From Chrysochromulina tobinii (lineage: Eukaryota; Haptophyta; Prymnesiales; Chrysochromulinaceae), in NCBI GenBank assembly GCA_001275005.1, contig JWZX01001057.1, positions 1 through 24,840 on the forward strand: DNA of 24,840 nucleotides. Reading direction: 5' to 3'. The position numbers and the translations under genes are program-made. The notes beneath the pieces are model-generated. The model worked only from the letters and a program-made list of their open reading frames with translations. It ran no database searches and was not told the DNA's origin. The first letter of the stretch is position 1; the number at the start of each line of letters is the position of its first letter. This document shows, one piece after another, positions 9,160-16,900 of this stretch.

Positions 9160-9827
9160 TTCGGACTTCAGATGTTGGAAGGTGAGGTGTAGGTGGGTGG
9201 GTTGCGAGCGCTCCGTGGGGACCGCCTCTGATGACCTCTGATGACCTCTGATGACCTCTGATTGCGAGCGCTCCGTGGGGACCGCCTCCCGGAAGGTGGT
9301 TTGAGCTTCGAGCCGGCAGCGACGAAGCGAAGCGTGAATTTTCCGCGCGCGCCCGAACACACCGTCACGCTCACGGTATCGGTACCGGAGACCATGATCC
9401 ATGTACGAGACCGGGTGGCGAGGCCGGAACCGTAATCGCAAACTGTGCATTGTCGAAACACTTTCGAAACACCTCCGACGACGACTCGAGACCTGCGACC
9501 TCGACCGCCGGGCCATCTGCATGGCGCTCTGTCACGAAAACGAAAAGACAATTGAGTAGCCGAGAGGCCGAGAGATAGGTAGTACTCACAGTACTTGAAC
9601 TTGTGGAGTTGTGGTGACCGAGGTGTGCGGAACCATCCTTTCACCTTTGAGACTGCGGTGAGGGTGTGCTGGGAGAGGCCGACCTCACCAGCGAAATTGA
9701 GTAGCCCGAGCGAGTGAGTTTTGAGGACCGCGACGAAACTGACTTACTATCCTGTGATTGGACTCCGAAACCAGGAAACTCATCGCGCTCGGACCACACG
9801 CAAAGACGGTCGCGGCCATACGTACAG
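9160..9827. other. Intergenic region with possible untranslated exon
   Basis: No firm gene. A minus-strand frame at 9168-9644 has one plausible stretch (GTDTVSVTVCSGARGKFTLRF, about 9330-9400), but its flanks look non-coding. At 9714 a consensus donor GTGAGT is followed at 9827 by TACAG directly before the ATG of the next gene, so 9714-9827 may be a 5' UTR intron of that gene. The repeat unit at 9202-9288 is listed separately. Confidence 0.4.
9202..9288. repeat. Introner-like unit outside a gene: 27-bp direct repeat around a 10-nt array
   Basis: A perfect 27-bp direct repeat (9202-9228 and 9262-9288, beginning TTGCGAGCGCTCCGTGGGG) flanks a 33-bp array of TGATGACCTC units. The array unit is the one that fills the introns at 4738, 15513 and 16569. 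No GT-AG pair frames it, so it appears not to be spliced here. Confidence 0.75.
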
Positions 9828-10547
9828 ATGACTCCGGACGGTCCGCTGACGCCGCGACGCGTCAAAACAGTGGACGCGCCATATGAGCTGCGGGACAAGC
9901 TCTGGATGGTGTACACCTCAACTCCGCTTCTCTTCTTTTCAGTTGTGCTTTTCTTTGCCGTTTGGACTGCGCTCGGGTTCCAGGGCTATCTTGTGAGAAC
10001 GAAATGGTTGGCTTCGAGCATGAGCGTTCTCATATTGTGGGGGGTCTTATACAGCTCCATCGTGGCGTCCAGCGAAGAGTGGATGTTCCTGCACAAGAAG
10101 TTTGAGAAGCGCCTGCATCAAAAAGCGGACGAAGGAGTGGAGTTTACCGTAAATAGCATTTACGAGTGGTTCAGATTCAACAAGCAATTGGTGTGGGGCA
10201 TGGCGATGGGCGTGGTGGATCTTGTCAAACTCTTGTTCGTCGCTCTCAAGACGTTCGTCGAGGAGTTGGTGGATAGCTTGCTCAAATTCATCGGTAGCCT
10301 GTTCAAACCGTTGCGAGACCTCCTCGCGTTGTGCATCGTCCTTGGCGGCGGCGCGATCGAGGTCGTCGCCGACGAAATGCCCAAGGTGGTGGACGCCATC
10401 AAGACCGGTCCCGATAGAGCGAGGCGTGTGATCCGTGAGAATGTCGCTGGTTGCATCCTGCTTGCTCTGGTGTGTGCTTGGTTGGGTCCAGTCGACTATC
10501 TGGGCTACATCCGTCCCCGCATCCGGTCTCTGATGGGCTTGCACTGA
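9828..10547 (+). CDS. Multi-pass membrane protein, family unknown
   Basis: 239-aa frame from ATG 9828; the open frame runs further upstream without an ATG, and a likely intron acceptor sits directly before this ATG. Not recognised. Hydrophobic segments I read as membrane helices: about 26-49 (STPLLFFSVVLFFAVWTALGF), 59-77 (SSMSVLILWGVLYSSIV), a long amphipathic or re-entrant region about 125-165 (VWGMAMGVVDLVKLLFVALK), 165-190 (LLALCIVLGGGAIEVVA) and 213-229 (GCILLALVCAWLGPVDYL). The segment between the second and third (EEWMFLHKKFEKRLHQKADEG) is charged and helical. Coding composition is less GC-rich than its neighbours, which may hint at a different origin. No catalytic or transporter motif is visible. 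Confidence 0.65.
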   Translation: MTPDGPLTPRRVKTVDAPYELRDKLWMVYTSTPLLFFSVVLFFAVWTALGFQGYLVRTKWLASSMSVLILWGVLYSSIVASSEEWMFLHKKFEKRLHQKADEGVEFTVNSIYEWFRFNKQLVWGMAMGVVDLVKLLFVALKTFVEELVDSLLKFIGSLFKPLRDLLALCIVLGGGAIEVVADEMPKVVDAIKTGPDRARRVIRENVAGCILLALVCAWLGPVDYLGYIRPRIRSLMGLH

Positions 10548-11146
10548 AGGCATGAGAGCACCATGGTCTTGAGCAATGAGCTCCCGACCATGCTACAACT
10601 CATGGGCCATTTTTAAGCGAGTGTGATTGCATTGCGAGGGCGGCGAGCTGGCGCGGCTGCAAGCTGTGCGGCGGTCGCGGCTTGGTGGCTCGGTCCGCGG
10701 ATGGGATCCGCTTCCGGGCTCATCTTGTGCGTTGTGGGGAAATATGGCAGGACGCCCAGCCCGGTGTGACTGTGAATGGGCTCAGTATCCCTCTCGAACC
10801 CCTTCGCATCTCGCCTTCTCGTTGAATCATCTCGTCTAGTCTCTAGATCGTCGCAAGATTGTGACCGATTTAACGACGCACCGATTCGCGATTGTGACAA
10901 TGAATGGCATTGTCGCGGTAAATTGTGACCGGTATACGTCGGATCACTCGGTACGAATGGTTATAATAGAGGCGTCCTGTGAGACGTTATTTCCCAAACA
11001 CGTGTATTGACGTAGATCAGTACCAGGCTCTGCGCGCGGAGAGGAGAACCGCTGCGCGGGCGCTGCGGTCCGCTGCCGGTCCGGCCCGGTGCAGCCCCGT
11101 GCGTCGGGCTCTAAGACCTAAGAGCATGTAAGCGTGTGTGGCGCGG
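10548..11146. other. Convergent intergenic region
   Basis: Lies between the 3' ends of the membrane-protein gene (+) and the 749-aa gene (-), so it should hold both 3' UTRs. No protein-like frame. It contains repeated ATTGTGACC words (about 10857, 10890, 10920) and a 7-bp hairpin, GACAATG (10896-10902) with CATTGTC (10908-10914). Confidence 0.5.
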
Positions 11147-13396
11147 TCAACCTCGATTTCTGACCCTTTCCTTGAGCTTTTTCGCAAATCGCATGGCCAG
11201 CTCTGACGAGATGACGCCAGCTGAGATGTCAGCATGGGCGGATGAGGTTGTCTCAGAGGTTGTCCTCGCGACTGCATCGTGCACGATATCAAGCACCATC
11301 TTCATCGATTCTTCAATTGGCCGAACGGGATCGGTGCCCCATGGCGGTGCTCGCGTGCTTACAATGGCCATGTACTTGTCATGATTCTCCTCGATCCACT
11401 GAGCCGCGTTTTGGCAACCTGCTGCCCCGATCTCGGCAGTCGTCGGCAGGGCTTTCAGCGTCGAGGCTCGGCACAAGGCCTCCATGAAGCCTTGGAAATT
11501 GATCATCGAGTCGCGCCGCTTTCCGTTCTCTGTTCTCGTGTCCACAACGACCATCCTGGCAGAGGCAAAGCACAACATGGCATCGCGCTCAGAGAGATCC
11601 TGGCCGATCAGCTTCGAGTGGTTAAGGAAGTCCATCCACTCTTCCAACGCGAGTCGATCCTTCAAGCCTTGAGGCTTCATGCGAGCGTAGCTTCTTTTGC
11701 AGAGCGCGTCGTACAGATTTTCGAGCGATGCCAAGTTTGCCTCGAGTAGCTCGGTGACCGCCCGTGTGTACGCCAAGCGCGCTCGGAAGATGTTGGTGTC
11801 AACGACGATATGCATGCCAGTGGCGAGAGCTCGATTCATAATGTCGGTGGAGACCAGCCGATCGACCGCATCCGACACGTCAGGGATTTCGCCGGACTTT
11901 ACATACTTGCAGATCGCCAGGCGCACGAGGGCCTGGTAGAATTCTAGACGCGAGAGCGAGATTTCGCTGCCACCGTCTACTGCGACCGCCGCGCGCGTGG
12001 ACGTTTGCTTTTTGAGCTCGCGCGCGGCTAATTTGGTCTTCGCATTCACCTCGAGGAAGATCATATCGGCGTCCTTGCGCTTGCAATACTTGCTCGTCTT
12101 GGAGACCAGCTTGAAATCATCAGTAAAGTCCGTCCACGCATTCAGGCCGACGCCATCTGATATGCTGCCGCTCTCTATAGAATAGTACGTGTAGATGCTG
12201 GTCAGCAGGTCGTGGACGTTCCACAGCGCCATGCCCACGTCTTCGACCTCGTCCGGGATTCCATCACCGTCCTCATCCTCAACCCCGTCGTCGTCGCCAT
12301 CGTCGTGCGCTAATACGAGCTTGGTCATGCCAAGGCCGAGGAGCACCTCCCAGTCGATGCTGAAGCGTTTGAATTCAACGTCGTCTGTGTCGTACACGTC
12401 CTTCGAGTCGGCGTCCTTGCGTCTCGGCTCCCAGATGCTCTTGTACACATCAAAAGGCTTGGGCTCGATCACTTTCGCGTCCTCGGGTCTTCGCGCACGA
12501 GCAATCACCTTCTCAGTGGGTTCGACAGGTCGGAGCTCAAAGTAGCGATTGGTGCGCACGGCGAACAAGGCCTCGTCAAATTTGTCGGCTACCGCGGCGC
12601 TCTTCGCCTTGCCCGAGTTTATGCACAGATGATCCGCCTTGGCACTTATCGCGCGGTGCTTCGTATCGAAGCGCTGGGCGGCCTCCACGGACGTAACAGG
12701 CATCTTCCACCATTTGGGGGCGCTCGCGCGGAGCTCCAGCAGCTCCTTGCGCATCGCTGGCGGACGTAGAATGCGTTCCGTGGACGGCCCTTGTAGGGTG
12801 TTGCGCTGCAGGGTGTCCTTTTTCCATACGTCCAGCGCTGCGATTCCAGCCACGCTCTGCAGTTTGACCTTGCGCCAGCCCGCCGATGCCGATGTTGAAG
12901 CACCTCCGCGGTGCGCATTGATGCGCTCAAGGAGGCTGTGCGGGTGTCGGGTTGGCTTCGGAAGTCTGCTCCCATCAGCCGTCCTTATCGCCGATCTTCC
13001 ATCATTGATCCCCCGCGGCGTCAGTGGCAGGTGCGGCCGCTTGAGGCTGGCCGGGACGGTAGAGGGCCGCAGCTGGCTTGCAAGTCCCTGTTGCTGAGGT
13101 GCTTGCAGCGCGCGGCTTAGAACCGTGGGTGCTCGTTGAGGCGTGGGTTGCGACAGCCCCCCAGCTCGCTGCTCGCGTGTCCCCATCGGCATGCATGTAT
13201 CGAGCGAAACAGAGAGTGCGCTCATGTAGGCACTGGATGGTCGTTCTTGGAGGAAGCCGAACTGGAAGGCCTGTACGGCCGTCATGCCCGAGGTCGAAGA
13301 GGGCCGGAAAGATGATGATGCCCCTCCATCCGAGCCATCCCTGGGTGTTCCTAAGGTGATTAACACCTTTGAGTTTGCTGGGGGCACCGCACGCAT
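11147..13396 (-). CDS. Large protist protein with EF-hand-like calcium-binding segment, uncharacterised family
   Basis: Intronless 749-aa frame, ATG at 13396 and TGA at 11147. The first ~230 residues are low-complexity. From about 245 on it looks folded: VADKFDEALFAVRTNRYFEL; WEVLLGLGMTKLVLAHDD; an acidic DDGDDDGVEDEDGDGIPDEV (about 360-380) with the spacing of EF-hand or thrombospondin-type-3 calcium loops; WNVHDLLTSIYTYYS; LSRLEFYQALVRLAICKYV (about 475-495); FRARLAYTRAVTELLEANLASLENLY; LALEEWMDFLNHSKLIGQDLSERDAMLCF; and FQGFMEALCRASTLKALP. The alternating helix pattern with F-x-x-AL-x-R-x-A motifs is typical of tandem EF-hand-like folds whose loops have degenerated. I have the impression of a widespread family in flagellated protists, without a known function; a cytoskeletal or flagellar role is inference only. 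Its 3' end faces the gene at 9828. Confidence 0.72.
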   Translation of the reverse strand: MRAVPPANSKVLITLGTPRDGSDGGASSSFRPSSTSGMTAVQAFQFGFLQERPSSAYMSALSVSLDTCMPMGTREQRAGGLSQPTPQRAPTVLSRALQAPQQQGLASQLRPSTVPASLKRPHLPLTPRGINDGRSAIRTADGSRLPKPTRHPHSLLERINAHRGGASTSASAGWRKVKLQSVAGIAALDVWKKDTLQRNTLQGPSTERILRPPAMRKELLELRASAPKWWKMPVTSVEAAQRFDTKHRAISAKADHLCINSGKAKSAAVADKFDEALFAVRTNRYFELRPVEPTEKVIARARRPEDAKVIEPKPFDVYKSIWEPRRKDADSKDVYDTDDVEFKRFSIDWEVLLGLGMTKLVLAHDDGDDDGVEDEDGDGIPDEVEDVGMALWNVHDLLTSIYTYYSIESGSISDGVGLNAWTDFTDDFKLVSKTSKYCKRKDADMIFLEVNAKTKLAARELKKQTSTRAAVAVDGGSEISLSRLEFYQALVRLAICKYVKSGEIPDVSDAVDRLVSTDIMNRALATGMHIVVDTNIFRARLAYTRAVTELLEANLASLENLYDALCKRSYARMKPQGLKDRLALEEWMDFLNHSKLIGQDLSERDAMLCFASARMVVVDTRTENGKRRDSMINFQGFMEALCRASTLKALPTTAEIGAAGCQNAAQWIEENHDKYMAIVSTRAPPWGTDPVRPIEESMKMVLDIVHDAVARTTSETTSSAHADISAGVISSELAMRFAKKLKERVRNRG

Positions 13397-13467
13397 AGCC
13401 TGGTTAGGAGAGAGCTTTCAATGAACAGCGCCGCTCTGTATGGCCGCGGAGCTCACCGTCAGTCAGA

Positions 13468-13893
13468 TCAGTAATGGTTGCTGATCAGCAACGCGAAGTG
13501 TGCGGACAGAAAAACGGGTCGTTTCAAGTTCTCATGATTGGAGCCGCAATCAAAGGAGAGTGGTGCTTTCTTCAAGTTCTTGATTGTTCGCCACGTCGAG
13601 TCAGTACTGACAGCGTGTTCTGACTGCGTGTTCAGGGGTTTCTTCGAAGCCTGTGAATCTTCGCCCCGCACGAGCGCACTTCTCTCTTGAATTGGCTGAC
13701 CTATTTTCCTGTGGAAAGCCCAGCGAGCCTCAGCGAGGGTCGAAACGGCGTCCCGTCGGTTCAAATTCACGAGACAACGAGCGCACGGCGCGGCGCGGGG
13801 GAGCCGGCTTCGATCCGTGTCCGTCCACTCTCCGCCGATACAGCTCGGAGTCAGCTTGCTCGAGTCGTGAGGCGTGCCACAGCACGAGCGCAT
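13468..13893 (-). CDS. Doubtful 141-aa ORF
   Basis: ATG 13893 to TGA 13468. Not recognised. Part of it (LNRRDAVSTLAEA) is encoded by the ~45-bp motif also found near 21925, where the same strand reads DVDAVSTVAEG, so the motif keeps a similar translation in both places. The C-terminal half (TIKNLKKAPLSFDCGSNHENL) comes from an AT-richer stretch. It overlaps the probable promoter of the next gene. It is more likely part of a dispersed repeat than a working gene. Confidence 0.2.
   Translation of the reverse strand: MRSCCGTPHDSSKLTPSCIGGEWTDTDRSRLPRAAPCARCLVNLNRRDAVSTLAEARWAFHRKIGQPIQERSALVRGEDSQASKKPLNTQSEHAVSTDSTWRTIKNLKKAPLSFDCGSNHENLKRPVFLSAHFALLISNHY
13725..13771. repeat. Dispersed ~45-bp motif, copy 1
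   Basis: Shares GGTCGAAACGGCGTC and CGTCGGTTCAAAT, plus the preceding CCTCAGCGA, with copy 2 at about 21906-21948, differing by a few substitutions and small indels. Both copies lie in the same orientation about 100-190 bp upstream of a plus-strand ATG (13913 and 22042). Confidence 0.6.
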
Positions 13894-13912
13894 TTATTTG
13901 CTGTTCTCGGCG

Positions 13913-16900
13913 ATGCTGCAAGCGGAAGATGCAGGTAACGATTCTTCGGGAGCTGGCGTGTTGCCGGCCGCCGACTTTGAAGCAACTCCGGGTGGTGGCC
14001 AAGTACAGGCAGCTCGGGGTGCTTTGAGGCATCGCGTGCGGCCTCCTGTTGCACCCGGTCCGGCGGCCGTACCCACCACTCCCGCGTTGGCGCTGCTGCC
14101 TCCGGAGCTGCTCGGTGCATTTGAGGCGGCGACGGCGGCACTGAGAGACGGTTCGCCAGGCAAGCAGCTCTTCCTCCGCGTGGCAGCGCTCGACTCAAGC
14201 CTCACGACGCTCGACCTCGCTCACGACCCGGAGATAGCACGCTGGCCCCTCGAACGCCAGGGCGCAGCGCTCGCGCTGCTCCAGGGCAGCCCGCACGTGA
14301 CGAAGCTCAACCTGAGCGGCCTCAACCTGACGGATGCGGTGGCGCCGGCGCTGCGTGCGGTGCTCGAGGCGCCTACCAGTCGGCTGGAGGTGCTCAGCCT
14401 CGAGCAGAACGACTTCCGGGAGGCGGGTTTTCTCGCGATCATCGACGGGCTGCGCACCAACACGGCGCTGCGCGAGCTCCGGCTCGAGGGGCAGAAGATG
14501 CCCACGTCCAAGCGCGCCGAGGAGGCGCTCGCGGCGGCGCTTGACAGCGGCGGTGCCACAAAGCTATGCAAGCTGGGCCTCACGCTCCGTAACGATGCCG
14601 CGCGTCGGCGCGTCGACGCGGCGCTCTTCCGAGCCGCGGAGCGTGCGCGCTCGCAGCGACAGACTCTCCTCCCGAGGTCTTCTTTGGGCGAGGCCGAGAT
14701 CGATCGAGATCAGCCTCTCCTCCCGAGGTCTTCTTTGGGCGCGGCCGAGATCGATCGAGATCAGCCTCTCCTCCCGAGGTCTTCTTTGGGCGCGGCCGAG
14801 ATCGATCGAGCTCAGCCTCACTTTGCACCCGACGACGCACCGCCTGCTGTCGATGAGAAGGCAGCGGCGGAAGATACGGCCACGGCGGCGGAGCAGAGGG
14901 CAGCCGCCGTTGAGGCACAGAAGGAGGCAGCCGCCGTTGAGGCACAAAAGGAGGCAGCCGCCGAGAAGGAGGCAGCTGCGGAGAAGGCGGCGATGGAGGC
15001 GAAGGCAGCTGCGGAGAAGGCGGCGATGAAAGCGAAGGCAGCTGCGGAGAAGGCGGCGATGGAGGCGAAGGCAGCTGCGGAGAAGGCGGCGATGGAGGCG
15101 AAGGCAGCTGCGGAGAAGGCGGCGATGGACGAGAAAGCGGCAGCTGAGAAGGCGGCGATGGAGGAGAAGGCTGCAGCTGATGTTGTGGCAAGCTCTAATC
15201 ACGCGACTAATCACGAGCCTCCCATTCCGAATGCAAGCTCTAGTGACGCGACTAATCACGAGCCTCACATTCCTAATTGGGTCAGTGGAGCTCATCGGCC
15301 GCCGCGCACTCCGGCGGTCTCAGAGCCTGTGCCGACTCCTGCGACAGCCAACGACGCCACCGGGCTTGAGGCTTGGCCTGGGGCTGTGGGTCTGTCTGCA
15401 AGGGCTGCGGCTCTCTTCACACCTCCGACCGCTGCACTCGAGCCGCCACCGACCTTCCTGATTGGGTATCATTCGCCCGCTGCGCGCGAGGTTCGCCAGC
15501 TGCACACCGCAGGTTCGCCTCGGCGCGCGAGCTCGCCCTGATGACCTCTGATTACCTCCCTCCTCAAGTGCTCCTCACCCTGATGACCTCTGATGGCCCC
15601 CCTCATCAGGCTCGCCTCGGCGTGCGAGCTCGCCCATGCGCCGCCTTGGCAAGCAGCTCGGCAAACATCTCGGCCTGCTGCCATCTCGAGCGACCGTCAG
15701 CGCTGGCTTGCGTGCGAAGCTAGGCGAAGCGTATGACCCACGGCGTCGAGTCTGGGCTCCTTGGGTGCGAGCAGCGGCGACGCGCTGGCAGTGCCGTCGT
15801 GCGGTGACGTGGCTCACGCATCAGCGGCTGCTACCGCGCTTCGACGCCTGGATCACTTTCACGAGGGGAGGGCGCGCATGGCGCAGTCGCATGCGGCGCG
15901 CTGTGATGAGCGCGCGCCGACCCGCGTTGTGTCGAGCGTGGCGAGCGTGGCAGCTAGGCGCACGCCTCATGGCGCTGCGCCGAGCTCATTTTGTATGGCT
16001 CGTGGCAGCGCAGGCACGCCTCGACGATGCATCTGATTGCCACTGATTGCCACTGATTGCCACCGATTGCCACTGATTGCCACTTATTGCCACCGATTGC
16101 CACTGATTGCCACTGATTGCCACTGATTGCCACTAATTGCAGGCACGCCGCGAGGGGAATGAGGCGTCGCGCTCCCTGCGCTCCGCCGCGGGCGAGTTCA
16201 TGCGCGTTGTGCTCCTCCCGTCGCGACATCGGCACGCCATGCGTACGTGGATCGCACGCGCCTGCGCTTGGCGACTCGCCCGGGACGACGCCCGTTGCCT
16301 GACGGAGCAATTGATCCGGACGGCCTTCCTAATTTGGCAAGGTCACACGAGCCGCTGCCTCCAGATCATCAGCCACCGGCTCCATGCGATCAGCCACTAC
16401 CAAATGGGATCTATCCAAGCTGCATGGCGAGCTTGGGCGGCCTGGGCGGCGACGTGCCGGCATACCCAAAAACGGGAACGTCAGCAAAAGCGGGCTACCC
16501 TCCAGGCAGCATGGCAGGGTTTGGCAGCGCATGCAGCAGCATGCCGGGCTGATATACAAACTCGTCAGGTGCTCCTCACCCTGATGACCTCTGGTGATCT
16601 CTGATGACCTCTGATGACCTCTGATGACCTCTGATGACCTCTGATGACCTCTGATGACCTCTGATGACCTCTGATGACCTCATGTACAATCTATTCAGGT
16701 GACGCTCGAGCTCATCAGTCGCCATCAAGGGCACACGCGCGCGCTTGGGATGCGTGCGTGCATGCATGCATGGGTGAGCTATGCGAACGCTGGGCGCCCG
16801 TTTCGGATGGACGAGCCGCCCTTGTTGCGGACGCGCCAGCTCGCGCGTGGGCGGGCTCTGGACGCAGCTCTATGTCCGGAGGGGCTGATCGTGCTGCGCG

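Larger units (their letters stand above)
13397..13912. other. Divergent intergenic region
   Basis: Separates the minus-strand 749-aa gene from the plus-strand LRR/Sfi1 gene. It contains a near-repeat TTCAAGTTCT(CA)TGATTG at about 13526 and 13572, and a ~45-bp motif (about 13725-13771) shared with the region upstream of the gene at 22042. A weak minus-strand ORF (13468-13893) is listed separately. Confidence 0.45.

Noticed and set aside
9714-9827. GTG-start extension of the 239-aa membrane protein
   Set aside because: The stretch begins with a consensus donor GTGAGT and ends TACAG before the ATG, so it is more likely a 5' UTR intron.
13755-13770. GGTTCAAAT resembling a tRNA T-loop (also at about 21938)
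   Set aside because: The flanking bases do not form a T stem, and no acceptor, D or anticodon arm is found upstream.
16032-16680. Regular short repeats resembling a CRISPR array
   Set aside because: Units are about 10 nt, head to tail with no unique spacers, and lie inside eukaryotic introns.
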